Virus record (IMG/VR): IMGVR_UViG_3300025645_000205
Location: 1 to 35,750 of that record
Direction: 5' to 3' (one strand)
Length of the DNA: 35,750 bases
Source: a virus
The translations under genes and the position numbers were made by a program. The notes beneath the pieces are model-generated. The model was not told where the DNA came from. It worked only from the letters and a program-made list of their open reading frames with translations, and did no database searches. This document shows, piece after piece, positions 27,903-35,750 of the stretch; position 1 is the first letter of the stretch, and each line of letters starts with the position of its first letter.

Positions 27903-28630
27903 TATGAATATCCCCGTGAGATGCCACCTGACACCTTAAAATTAAATGAAATTGTATTTCTATCCTCAAAGCTTGGGGCTTGCTCCCAAGACTGATAGAT
28001 AGCGTTAAAAGCCATTGTTACTGTTGTCGTACCATCCGTTACTGAGAAAGCCATATTCCCAGATGCACCCGCTTCGCATTGAGCAATAATGTATTGTTGG
28101 ATTAAATTACCCGCCAAAAAATTACAACTTATTGAGAATTCTTTTCCGTCAGCAATACCCGCAGTGTAGGTTTCCCCGGTACTGTCAAATGTTGTTGTAC
28201 GGATAAGAGGGTTTTCTTTACCAAGTCCACCAAGCTCAATAACGCCCGGTATAGCAGAAAAGACTTCAGACGCAGCACCATCTCCAATAGTGAAATTCCA
28301 ACCACCAATAAACGGCTGAGAATTGACACCAGCCGCAACATTTACTGTGATGGCCTGAGAAGAACCACTCGAATAAAGGTTATCAGCAACGATGGTCGCT
28401 GTCGCACCAGATGCCAATGCAGAGGAAGTTAAATTCCAAGTATTGCCACCAGAAAGAGCAAGCGAAAATGTTCCCGGAGATACGCTTGGCGTTGTCCCTA
28501 ACAGATTGGTTATGTTGACGGTAGAACTCACCGACTCAAACGCATTGATACTGATAGGGTTTTGCGCTGGCGTAATTACAGGGCTTGGTGGATTACCCAC
28601 CGCGCCCTGACCTGTTATCAAATAAGGCAT
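27902..28630 (-). CDS. Second tail tube protein with Ig-like N-terminal extension
   Basis: The last about 135 residues (from FIGGWNFTIGDG to the end) are clearly paralogous to the 142-aa tail protein upstream: both have ELGGLGKENPLIR, AGxADGKEFS, CNFLxG and a later EQAPSFED/ELSPSFDD-type segment. The first about 100 residues form an added Ser/Thr/Gly-rich Ig-like domain (NPISINAFESVSSTVNIT...). It may be a minor tube component or a decorated tube protein. The order tube gene, tube paralogue, chaperones is kept. Confidence 0.8.
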   Translation of the reverse strand: MPYLITGQGAVGNPPSPVITPAQNPISINAFESVSSTVNITNLLGTTPSVSPGTFSLALSGGNTWNLTSSALASGATATIVADNLYSSGSSQAITVNVAAGVNSQPFIGGWNFTIGDGAASEVFSAIPGVIELGGLGKENPLIRTTTFDSTGETYTAGIADGKEFSISCNFLAGNLIQQYIIAQCEAGASGNMAFSVTDGTTTVTMAFNAIYQSWEQAPSFEDRNTISFNFKVSGGISRGYS

Positions 28631-28657
28631 TTGTCACCCTTCATTGTTGTGCCTATT

Positions 28658-28680
28658 AAAATGTAGTTAAGCTACATTTT
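28658..28680. promoter_or_regulatory. 23-bp perfect palindrome between the tail tube genes
   Basis: AAAATGTAG-TTAAG-CTACATTTT has nine-base arms and lies just after the stop of the first tube gene. As RNA it would be a hairpin with a short U tail, a possible attenuator. As DNA its core ATGTAG-N5-CTACAT matches the PR/PL operator family (ATGTAG-TTTCG-CTATAC, ATGTAG-TTTGT-CTATAC) and is the most symmetric copy. Confidence 0.65.
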
Positions 28681-29107
28681 AGGGAGAGTAAGTAACAGCA
28701 ATCGAACCAGAAATTTTATAGCTGAATGCAATACTGTTTTTGTCGTCAAACGATGGCGACAGTTCCCAAGAAAGCGCAACCACATCAAAAACCATTGTTT
28801 TAGTAGTTGTGCCATCAGCCACAATAAACTGAAAGCTACCTGCCGCACCTGCATCGCAATCTGCAACCATTGCTCGCTGTATAGTGTCACCCGGCAAGAA
28901 GTTACAAGTTACTGAGAACTCTTTGCCGTCTGCAAGACCAGCAATGTACTCTTCTGCTGCCGAATCAAAGCTAGTGACTCGAATGAGTGGGTTTTCTTTA
29001 CCCAAGCCACCTAATTCTGTGACCTTTGGGATTGCATCTGAGTAAGTCCAAGAGCCTACTGATCCAGTGCCTCGGTTAAAAGTCCATCCGTTAATGAATG
29101 TTGCCAT
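28679..29107 (-). CDS. Major tail tube protein
   Basis: The 142-aa protein is beta-rich with ELGGLGKENPLIRVTSFD (about 31-48), AGLADGKEFSVTCNFLPGD (about 55-73) and a closing ISGSIAVTYSP. It is the size of small siphovirus tail tube proteins and sits between the tail terminator and the chaperones. The longer paralogue follows. I take this one as the main tube protein because it is the shorter and first copy. Confidence 0.82.
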   Translation of the reverse strand: MATFINGWTFNRGTGSVGSWTYSDAIPKVTELGGLGKENPLIRVTSFDSAAEEYIAGLADGKEFSVTCNFLPGDTIQRAMVADCDAGAAGSFQFIVADGTTTKTMVFDVVALSWELSPSFDDKNSIAFSYKISGSIAVTYSP

Positions 29108-29118
29108 GAGTATTTCCT

Positions 29119-29502
29119 CTATCTGTGATAAGTAATGTCAAGTTCAAAGACCACCACATAACGCTCAATGTCAGCATCAAAAGCGGTGTATTCGTTTAAG
29201 AATTGTGTTCGTTCTACGCTATGAGAACCCGTTACAAAAGTTCCTGTGAAGTCTCTAAGTACAAGCTCAACCTCTTGGGCTAAAGCAACGGCTACATCAA
29301 AGCGTTTGTCCAAGATGACTAACTCAACAACTGAGCTAATCAGATCATCGTCACCATTAAATGAGTAGGTGAATCGAGAGCTTTCTTGTTTGTACAGAAT
29401 TGCTGATCCTTTGTGGTCAGCATGCATAACGTGCGGGAAGATGGAGTCAGTAGAAACGCCAGCGCTCGCTTGCAAATATTGTTGGAGGTCTATAGCAATC
29501 AT
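29119..29502 (-). CDS. Tail terminator/completion protein
   Basis: The 127-aa protein has the alpha/beta pattern of HK97-type tail terminators (DLQQYLQASAGVS, DVAVALAQEVELVLRDF, RYVVVFELDITYH). The size and place, after the gp10-like protein and before the tube, fit a DUF3168-like protein that caps the tail. The assignment relies on place as much as on sequence. Confidence 0.75.
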   Translation of the reverse strand: MIAIDLQQYLQASAGVSTDSIFPHVMHADHKGSAILYKQESSRFTYSFNGDDDLISSVVELVILDKRFDVAVALAQEVELVLRDFTGTFVTGSHSVERTQFLNEYTAFDADIERYVVVFELDITYHR

Positions 29503-30056
29503 ATAAATATCTTCTTCATATCTTTATTGAGTTGCTTGGCAACCATAGTTAAAACTCTTGGACGAGATTGCTTCTCTGAAGCTCTTATCCATCGTCTTGG
29601 TGCTACTTTCGTTGTTCTCGTATCGCCCAACTCACCTCTAGCCACATCGGAAAGTTTCTTCCCGGACTTTGAGAGGTTACGACTTGCTTCCTTGACTGCT
29701 TTGGGTCGCTTACCGGGCATGTACCCAAACTCAACAAAGTTTGATGCGTAGTAAGCAGTCTGTTTTACACCCACAGCAACAAGCCGAACGCCATCGTATT
29801 TTTGGCGAAAGGTTACAACTGATATAGATTTCTTAGTCCAGCCGGGAGCTAACCAGATACTTTTCTTACCTGAATCGCCCTTTACATTATTTCTGTGAGG
29901 TTTGTTTCTTTTGTTTTTAGGCGCGTTGGCTCGCATGATGGTACGAACGTAACGACCAGCGGCTCTCTGTGCTTTTAAGAGACTTCTTTGTATCGTCTTT
30001 GCATCCGCTCGGCCAATAGCCTTAACGGTTTCCTCATACTGGACGTTATCAGCCAC
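29499..30056 (-). CDS. HK97 gp10-like head-tail protein
   Basis: The 185-aa protein begins with a helical part (IGRADAKTIQRSLLKAQRAA), then has a very basic segment (NAPKNKRNKPHRNN), followed by VGVKQTAYYASNFVEFGYMPGKRP and RWIRASEK. The YYASFVEFG-type motif is the signature of HK97 gp10 proteins. It overlaps its neighbours by a few bases and completes the head-tail interface. Confidence 0.88.
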   Translation of the reverse strand: MADNVQYEETVKAIGRADAKTIQRSLLKAQRAAGRYVRTIMRANAPKNKRNKPHRNNVKGDSGKKSIWLAPGWTKKSISVVTFRQKYDGVRLVAVGVKQTAYYASNFVEFGYMPGKRPKAVKEASRNLSKSGKKLSDVARGELGDTRTTKVAPRRWIRASEKQSRPRVLTMVAKQLNKDMKKIFI

Positions 30057-30408
30057 CCGGTTGATCCTTTAAAAGCTTGGTAGCCATCAACTCTAATGTT
30101 TGGTGCATGTTGCCAATATCAACGACACTTTCAATGTTGTAGATCGCCCCACTTAACAGGTCTACGACTCGATATGTCGCATTGAGATCATTAAGTGATG
30201 GATGCCAGTTGATAGTTATTTTCGCAAGGTCTTCAATGACCTCGCTAATGCTTGACCAGCGCTCTTTGCCTCTAAGCGGCTTGATGTCTGCACGGACTGT
30301 TAAAACTGTTGTCCACACATCTATTCGCTGGCCTGTACTCGCATCGTGACCAATATTGTGGCTCTCGATACGAATAGAATCCTTTAGTGTTCCTGCGGGT
30401 GGCCTCAT
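30049..30408 (-). CDS. Head-tail adaptor (stopper), HK97 type
   Basis: The 119-aa protein starts MRPPAGTLKDSIRIESHN and has the beta-barrel pattern of the phage head-tail joining family (VWTTVLTVRADIKPLRGKERW, TYRVVDLLSGAIYNIESVVDI). It acts between the connector and the tail terminator. It overlaps the gp6-like gene by four bases and the gp10-like gene by eight. Confidence 0.85.
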   Translation of the reverse strand: MRPPAGTLKDSIRIESHNIGHDASTGQRIDVWTTVLTVRADIKPLRGKERWSSISEVIEDLAKITINWHPSLNDLNATYRVVDLLSGAIYNIESVVDIGNMHQTLELMATKLLKDQPGG

Positions 30409-30998
30409 AGGACACCGTGGAACTTGGGAGCTACTCGATAAGCATCTAAGTGGAATCTCATACCATTAGGAATGGACTCTAGCTTGTTAATGCCTGTGTC
30501 TTCTCTGTTGCGATACATATCAGCAGCTAATAATTTAATTGCTGTTAGCAAAGCATCAGGTACGGTTGTGTAGCCTTCAGTTACTCTAATTTTTATTGGG
30601 TTTAATTTAGTCTTGTCATACGGAATTGTAGCTAGGTCAAAGCCTTCCGTTTTTACAGCCTTGGGTGTTGGGCCAAGCAAGTCATATTGATATGGATAGA
30701 TACTTCCTATACCCACATAATTACTTACTTGCCCAACAGTAGCCAAAACAGATATTCCGTCTACTGATTGAATAGGATAAGACTCAATATAAAAAGTCTC
30801 TTCAAAAGAGTCGAAATAGTAATCTGCCACAGTCGATCTTAATATACGCCCAGTATATTGCTGAACCATATCAACAGCAGAATCAATAATGCTTGTGATA
30901 AGAGTGTCATCAAGATTATGCTCGACAACAAACCAATCCTTTGCTTCTGCTAATGTAACGACATCATCAGCCGCGACAGATACTATTTCTCTCTTCAT
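30405..30998 (-). CDS. Head-tail connector (HK97 gp6-like)
   Basis: The 197-aa protein has the gp6 signature: VTLAEAKDWFVVEHNLDDTLITSIIDSAVDMVQQYTGR (about 14-51). A beta part follows, and then a helical end with LTAIKLLAADMYRNRED (about 165). It binds below the portal. Its N terminus is as expected and it directly follows the capsid gene. Confidence 0.9.
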   Translation of the reverse strand: MKREIVSVAADDVVTLAEAKDWFVVEHNLDDTLITSIIDSAVDMVQQYTGRILRSTVADYYFDSFEETFYIESYPIQSVDGISVLATVGQVSNYVGIGSIYPYQYDLLGPTPKAVKTEGFDLATIPYDKTKLNPIKIRVTEGYTTVPDALLTAIKLLAADMYRNREDTGINKLESIPNGMRFHLDAYRVAPKFHGVL

Positions 30999-31024
30999 GT
31001 TCCTACCTTTTACTTAGTTAAGGC

Positions 31025-32161
31025 TTAAAGGAAAGCACCGCCAACAACAGAAAGCGGGCGATAATGTGCAATAGCCTTACGCTGCTCTGCTCGCAGAGTG
31101 ATTAAGTTAGATTGCACGTTAGTGTCATCTTGCTCAAACATCTCAACAACAGTGCCTTGACGACTAATAACCGCAGTAGCCATATCAAACGCGCCAATTA
31201 GGAATGAACCTTGTGGCATAGCGTTAGTTACAACAATAGGAAGACCCCAAACTTGGTTAGGGATACTCATGCGAGGATTAGCAGCGCGGAACTCTGCATC
31301 TGTGGTTTCTTCTAAATCAATCGACTCAACATCCTCCGGGTTCATAATTACAGCCGTTGGGTTGTAATCAGCAACCTGAACTTGAGTGATCGCACCACGA
31401 ATTTGCTCAGTTAAAGGAGCGCCAACAGTACCGCGAGTAAAAGTTGTGTAAGTTGTGCCAGCAGTTGCCAGCATACCCAGCAAATTTGAACCCGTACCAC
31501 TGCCATTGATAAGCTGAGAATCACAACGATGCTCTACACCGTAAGCCAAACGGCCATTGATGTAAGAGACTAACAAAGGCGAATCATCAGCAACCTGCTT
31601 AGAAACTTTCAGCCAATGGGCTATAGTTTTAACCGGAGAGTTAATCAATTCAAAAGTAATAGCAGACTCAGGCTTCGCTGAGTTTTCATTTGTCTCAGCA
31701 GCGTTGTCAGTCCACACAAGCTCTCGCGTGTATTCAACAGCGTTGGATGAAGTATTCTCAGCAAGCAGAACATCAGCAACACGCAAGGCGCGTGATGCAC
31801 CGGGAACAATTCCACCTCTGCGATCTGGAGCAACAGTTACATCACTACCAACAGTAGTGTTGTTCTGAATATCCAAACGAGCGCGTGAACCGCTATTTTT
31901 GAAAGAAGCAAACGCATCAGACTCAGCGAACGCATCGCCAAGAGTAAGAATGCGGTTAGCAGTTGCTTTAGGAGCAGCAAACTTCTGTTCAAGATCAGCA
32001 AGAGTCTCAGTGTGAGCTTCAATTTTGTCAGTAAGTGACTTCAAGGCTTCTTGGTTTTTAACTCCCATTTTGCCGTGAGCAGAAACTTCTTCGTTAGTTT
32101 TATTGATGAATTCACCAACATCTTTAGTCAGGCTTTCAACCTGTGAGCTTAATTCGGTCAT
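31025..32161 (-). CDS. Major capsid protein, HK97 fold
   Basis: The 378-aa protein begins with a helical delta domain of about 100 residues (scaffold, removed by the protease). The HK97 fold follows: SAKPESAITFELINSPVKTIAHWLKVSKQVADDSP, LLVSYINGRLAYGVEH, VWGLPIVVTNAMPQG and the closing AIAHYRPLSVVGG. Lys in KPES and Asn in VQSNLITL correspond in my alignment to the region of the residues that cross-link in HK97, so chain-mail formation is possible. It overlaps the protease gene by four bases. Confidence 0.95.
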   Translation of the reverse strand: MTELSSQVESLTKDVGEFINKTNEEVSAHGKMGVKNQEALKSLTDKIEAHTETLADLEQKFAAPKATANRILTLGDAFAESDAFASFKNSGSRARLDIQNNTTVGSDVTVAPDRRGGIVPGASRALRVADVLLAENTSSNAVEYTRELVWTDNAAETNENSAKPESAITFELINSPVKTIAHWLKVSKQVADDSPLLVSYINGRLAYGVEHRCDSQLINGSGTGSNLLGMLATAGTTYTTFTRGTVGAPLTEQIRGAITQVQVADYNPTAVIMNPEDVESIDLEETTDAEFRAANPRMSIPNQVWGLPIVVTNAMPQGSFLIGAFDMATAVISRQGTVVEMFEQDDTNVQSNLITLRAEQRKAIAHYRPLSVVGGAFL

Positions 32162-32928
32162 GATTTAATTCCTTTATTTAATAGAGAGGATAATTGAGTG
32201 AGATCGAGTGATTGAACGGCAGACTTACTCTGCAAATCTTTCACGGAATGCAAGACTCTTTCAGCCTCGCTATTTGAAGCACCTAACTTACATAGGTAGG
32301 CTTTAAATTCTTTAAAATCAGCAAAGTCAGTATTACGCTCATCTTTGTAAGGAGCGTTTTTGAAATGCCTGATAAAATCTTTTGATAATGCAGCAACCTT
32401 GCGATTAACTGCTTCAGTTGCAAAACCTTTATCAACGGCTTCGATACCGTTAAGCCAAGTTTCTTCGGCTAACATCGAGCGAATTTCTTTTTCATCGAGT
32501 CCTGTTTTCTTTTCATAGATGTTGACCAGGCTGGTTGTCATCTTATCTAACAGGTCTGCTGTTTCGCGCAACTCTTCTGCATTACCCATAGCCATAGTGA
32601 AAGGCTCATGGATCATTAAGAAAGAATCTTCCGGCATAGTGATCGTGTCACCGGCCATCAATATGATTGAAGCTGCTGAAGCTGCCACACCTAATACAGA
32701 AGTATTAACTGGGGCTTTGTGTGCCGTTAGCATGTTGTGAATAGCTATGCCATCAAAGGCACTGCCTCCGGGCGAGTGAATGCTTACGTTAATGGACTTA
32801 ACATCACCTAACGCTTTCAAATCACTTGCAAATGAACTCGCTGAGATGCCCCAAGAACCAATCTCGTCATGGATTTCAATCTCAGCAGAATCGTACTTAT
32901 TCTGAATCTGATACCAAGTCTTCTTCAT
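32158..32928 (-). CDS. ClpP-like prohead protease
   Basis: The 256-aa protein has the ClpP fold with SINVSIHSPGGSAFDGIAI (about 45-63), the nucleophile in GVAASAASIILMAGD (about 79-93) and the His in FLMIHEPF (about 102-109). This is the ClpP-type maturation protease of HK97-type heads, cleaving the capsid delta domain. Its start overlaps the portal gene by 32 bases, rather long for this pair. Confidence 0.93.
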   Translation of the reverse strand: MKKTWYQIQNKYDSAEIEIHDEIGSWGISASSFASDLKALGDVKSINVSIHSPGGSAFDGIAIHNMLTAHKAPVNTSVLGVAASAASIILMAGDTITMPEDSFLMIHEPFTMAMGNAEELRETADLLDKMTTSLVNIYEKKTGLDEKEIRSMLAEETWLNGIEAVDKGFATEAVNRKVAALSKDFIRHFKNAPYKDERNTDFADFKEFKAYLCKLGASNSEAERVLHSVKDLQSKSAVQSLDLTQLSSLLNKGIKS

Positions 32929-34222
32929 CGTTTTCTTCCTGTTCAGGTTCTTCTGGTTCGTTTATTTCTTCGCTGGGTTGTGGATTGACTGCTGGAGCTG
33001 CTGGTGTAGCGGCTTGCTCTTTTATTTGAGCAAGTGGAAGCATTGCACCCTGCATATAAAGATCGTCACCGTCAGGCATTGGTGGCAGGTCAAGCCGTAT
33101 ACGCGCTTCGTTTGGTGTCATCATGCCGTTCACCACCATGCTACGCAGAGCTTCAGCGCGGCCTTTGGTGTCAGCCCTCAATAGATCAGATACATCGAAG
33201 TTAAAATTGTGCGTGTTCTTCTGAGTGCCTGAGAGAAGCTTGCGCTCCAACTCCTGCTCCCAATTAGTCAATAGCGGATTGAGTGTTGTGCTTAACCACC
33301 CAATGATGATTTGCTCAATACCAGAGCCCCAAGAGGTTGTGTTTTTGTTATCGTTTATCAGTATTGAAGGTATACCCCAAAACCGAGCGATGTCTTCAAG
33401 GTTGTAACGCCTTGATTCCAACATCTGAATCTCGTCTGGGTTTAATTGGATTTTTTGGTATTTAACACCAGCCTCAAGCAACAATGTTTTCTGGTTTTGG
33501 CTGTCATCTTTTATGCCTGAGAGCATTTCTTTAAATTTAGCTCGCTGAGTGGCATCTAACACTTGATCTATAGTGAACACACCTATGGGCTTGCCGTTGC
33601 CACCAAAATAACTAGCACCAAAGTCCTGAGTCGCAATCTCAGAGCTAATACTCGGCTTGGCATGGCCCAAAGTAGATAAACCAACGTAACCGTTGCCCAT
33701 GCCCCGGACATGAACCATGTTTTCAGAAGCAATAATGTGCTTATCTAACTCGCTTCCTGCATCCGCATAGAACTCATAAACAACCGAACCGTTAGGTTGA
33801 ATATCAGGAGTTACCTGCTGTGCTGGAAGTGGATTAAGCGATATAGGCTCGCCACGGCCATTTCTGTGTATCCAAGCGTAGGCATTACCGTGCAAACAAT
33901 AATTCAGCATCATTGTCTGTTTAAAGTTAAATGGGGTCTGTAATGCGTTAGGTGATCGACCTAAAAGCCTTGCGTTCTCACCCGTTTTAACCAGTTGCTT
34001 ACTCTCGCCTGAGTTGTCATAAACCCTCAGCGGAAGCGCTGCAACGGTGTTTGATAGCAGGTTAATACAGGCCCATACCCCGCTAACCTGTAAGGCAGTA
34101 TCCTCATTGACAGGCTTTGATGTAGTAACAGCAGATGAAAAAGGGATATTCACCTGTTGACCACTTTCTTGGCGCGTGGCCTGACCTCCGAAGAAGCCGG
34201 ATACCCAATTCCTAAATGCCAT
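32897..34222 (-). CDS. Portal protein
   Basis: The 441-aa protein matches HK97-type portals: SGVWACINLLSNTVAALPLRVYD (about 47-69), HGNAYAWIHRNGRGE (about 116), PLPAQQVTPDI, ARFWGIPSILIND (about 288), then a Gln/Glu/Asp-rich acidic tail (EQEENDEEDLVSDSE). It forms the twelve-subunit DNA gate. The end extends over the start of the protease gene. Confidence 0.94.
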   Translation of the reverse strand: MAFRNWVSGFFGGQATRQESGQQVNIPFSSAVTTSKPVNEDTALQVSGVWACINLLSNTVAALPLRVYDNSGESKQLVKTGENARLLGRSPNALQTPFNFKQTMMLNYCLHGNAYAWIHRNGRGEPISLNPLPAQQVTPDIQPNGSVVYEFYADAGSELDKHIIASENMVHVRGMGNGYVGLSTLGHAKPSISSEIATQDFGASYFGGNGKPIGVFTIDQVLDATQRAKFKEMLSGIKDDSQNQKTLLLEAGVKYQKIQLNPDEIQMLESRRYNLEDIARFWGIPSILINDNKNTTSWGSGIEQIIIGWLSTTLNPLLTNWEQELERKLLSGTQKNTHNFNFDVSDLLRADTKGRAEALRSMVVNGMMTPNEARIRLDLPPMPDGDDLYMQGAMLPLAQIKEQAATPAAPAVNPQPSEEINEPEEPEQEENDEEDLVSDSE

Positions 34223-34225
34223 AAT

Positions 34226-35750
34226 TTATATCTCTAGTGCGATGGGATCATTTAAAAAGTCTGCAAACGAACCAGCGTTTTCATCTGCTGCCATGATTCT
34301 ATTGAAAGCCATAAGCATGGCAACAACACCATCAATCTTGTTTTGCGGGAACTCTTTATTTGGATAGATGTTATCTTTCTTGTCTAAATGGCAAACCACG
34401 TTTGAAATCATCCAACTCAATACAGGGTTGCCGTTGTGGTGAAGCCTTCCAGATATAACCAATGCCTCAAGCTGCTTCATTGGCTCGCTGAAGTTTCTAA
34501 CGGTTGCGCCTACCTCAATCATGGGTAAGCCTTCTCGAATCATTCGCGTTGAAAACTGCGTTGCCTGAAACGGGTCAAAAGCACACTCAACAATATTGAA
34601 TCGTTTAGCGTCCTCGATGTAACCGTCTTCAATTAGGTCAAAGTCAATGACATTGCCGGGTGTCGAAGTGATGTAACCACTGCGTTCCCAACCGTCATAC
34701 TGTGCGTTTACAGAGTTCTCTATCTGATCTTCAGGTAAGAAGTGACGATCAAAGACGTAGTAATGGTCTTCACCATCTACCTTCTTAACGAAGACAGTGA
34801 CATCAGATGCAATGTCAATCTTGGACGCTAAATCCGTACCTTTGTAACAATCGACACCATGAAAGTCATCAATGTCCAGCGTTGGATCGGCACACCTGTC
34901 CCAGAGCGCCATATTCATCCAAGCGCTATCTGCGTTAGTCCAAACACACAAGTGCTTAGTCAAAAAGTTGTTCTGAGCCGACACAACCTCTCTGGCTTTA
35001 CGGGCCTTTCGAGCGATGTCATCTGGATTGACCGACACACCCCAATTAGGGTTTGCCTTCATCCAAATCCGCTCGTCTGAGAGCAGTGCATCCATGTTGT
35101 CTAGGTCTTTATCATCTACCGTGTAAATGATTGAGAAGTATTCATCATCTTCCTGAACACCCTTCAATATCTTGATGGCATAGTCACGCTGCTCGTAACA
35201 TATCCCAGCACGGTTGAATCCAGCCGTTGTAATGGCCCAAATGAGGGGTTGATCCCTTGCGCCTGTAGCTGTCTCTATGACATCAAACAGTTCTCTTGTC
35301 TTGTGAGCATGTAATTCATCAATAAGACCGGCATGTACGTTTAAACCATCGTGATTACCACCCTGATCACGCGATAGCGGTCGGAATACTGAAGATGTCT
35401 CTTGTACGAATATTGTGTGAGCAGAAGTGTCCACACCCAACTGAGATTTTAAGTTAGGAGTCTTTTCAGCCATCCGCTTACTGTCTTGCCAAACAATTCT
35501 TGCTTGATCGCGGGTTGTCGCTGCCGAATAAACTTCTGCGCCCTCTTCATTGTCGAGTGAGAGCAAATACAGACCCACGCCTGATAGCTTTGTGGACTTT
35601 GCGTTCTTCCGTGCAAGCTCTTCATAGATCGTTTTGTAGCGCCTGAGATTAGTCTCTTTGTGCAGCCAACCAAATACAGTTGTCAGGACAAAACACTGCC
35701 AATTCTCAAGGCGTATCTTTTCTTTCTTTCTGGCTAATGCACCTTTAATG
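34226..35750 (-). CDS. terL: Terminase large subunit (3'-terminal part, cut by window edge)
   Basis: The frame is open to the window edge, far beyond the internal GTG at 35578. It includes the Walker A region (RYKTIYEELARKNAKST) at about 35600-35650, a later HAGLIDELHAHK stretch for Walker B, ITTAG (coupling), and nuclease parts with KGTDLASKIDIASDVTVF and AFDPFQATQF. This is the HK97 Terminase_1 family, which cuts and pumps DNA. The N-terminal adaptor part and terS lie outside. The joined left edge would not supply them. Confidence 0.95.
   Translation of the reverse strand, partial: IKGALARKKEKIRLENWQCFVLTTVFGWLHKETNLRRYKTIYEELARKNAKSTKLSGVGLYLLSLDNEEGAEVYSAATTRDQARIVWQDSKRMAEKTPNLKSQLGVDTSAHTIFVQETSSVFRPLSRDQGGNHDGLNVHAGLIDELHAHKTRELFDVIETATGARDQPLIWAITTAGFNRAGICYEQRDYAIKILKGVQEDDEYFSIIYTVDDKDLDNMDALLSDERIWMKANPNWGVSVNPDDIARKARKAREVVSAQNNFLTKHLCVWTNADSAWMNMALWDRCADPTLDIDDFHGVDCYKGTDLASKIDIASDVTVFVKKVDGEDHYYVFDRHFLPEDQIENSVNAQYDGWERSGYITSTPGNVIDFDLIEDGYIEDAKRFNIVECAFDPFQATQFSTRMIREGLPMIEVGATVRNFSEPMKQLEALVISGRLHHNGNPVLSWMISNVVCHLDKKDNIYPNKEFPQNKIDGVVAMLMAFNRIMAADENAGSFADFLNDPIALEI

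Noticed and set aside
1-35750. Insertion sequences, restriction-modification or toxin-antitoxin pairs
   Set aside because: No transposase, methyltransferase or recognisable toxin motif was found in any frame I read.

Overview
The window holds most of a temperate, lambda-like siphovirus (HK97-type head, long non-contractile tail), probably from a marine-type gammaproteobacterium. Evidence for the phage: an HK97 terminase, portal, ClpP-like protease and capsid run, a tape measure protein, a lambda-style cro/cI switch, NinB/NinG, an exonuclease, and an excisionase/integrase next to an attP copied from a tRNA-Leu(UAA). The host guess rests on gene families and a near-consensus gammaproteobacterial LexA box, and is an inference. 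The right edge cuts the large terminase gene. The left edge does not continue that gene, so the window is not a closed circle, and terS and the terL N-terminus are missing.

Layout. (1) 404-2094, minus strand: a compact four-gene cassette (two small membrane proteins, a DUF7227/gp88-like protein and a 107-aa protein) in GGCC-rich DNA. It has its own promoter at 2066-2094 and an intrinsic terminator at 404-429. (2) 2495-9105, minus strand: an Aca2-like regulator, an HNH nuclease, a 1117-aa virion protein with a PhoD-like phosphatase signature, a lipase-like hydrolase, a lipoprotein and a GH24 endolysin. This late block lies downstream of a terminator (9080-9105) and tandem LexA boxes (9167-9204). 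(3) 9266-15930, minus strand: the early rightward-type operon of cro, two small ORFs, helicase, primase, a winged-helix protein, SSB, NinB, NinG, an HTH-metallophosphoesterase and a Q-like antiterminator. (4) 15931-16785: the immunity region, with divergent promoters, a set of inverted repeats and a short CI that lacks the self-cleaving domain. (5) 16786-21070, plus strand: the PL-like operon with recombination genes, three tandem alanine-rich paralogues, xis and int, then attP (21154-21357). (6) 21362-35750, minus strand: tail and head genes up to terL.

Working together, the map mirrors lambda: PR drives cro, replication, nin and Q genes; PL drives recombination, xis and int; Q would read through the late terminator. 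Three points depart from lambda. A third promoter, very similar to PR and PL, drives the left cassette, so the same repressor may silence it. The repressor has no S24 peptidase, while the late promoter region carries LexA boxes, so SOS control may act directly at late transcription. A 28-29 bp leader cassette (hairpin plus Shine-Dalgarno) recurs in front of five genes in separate operons.
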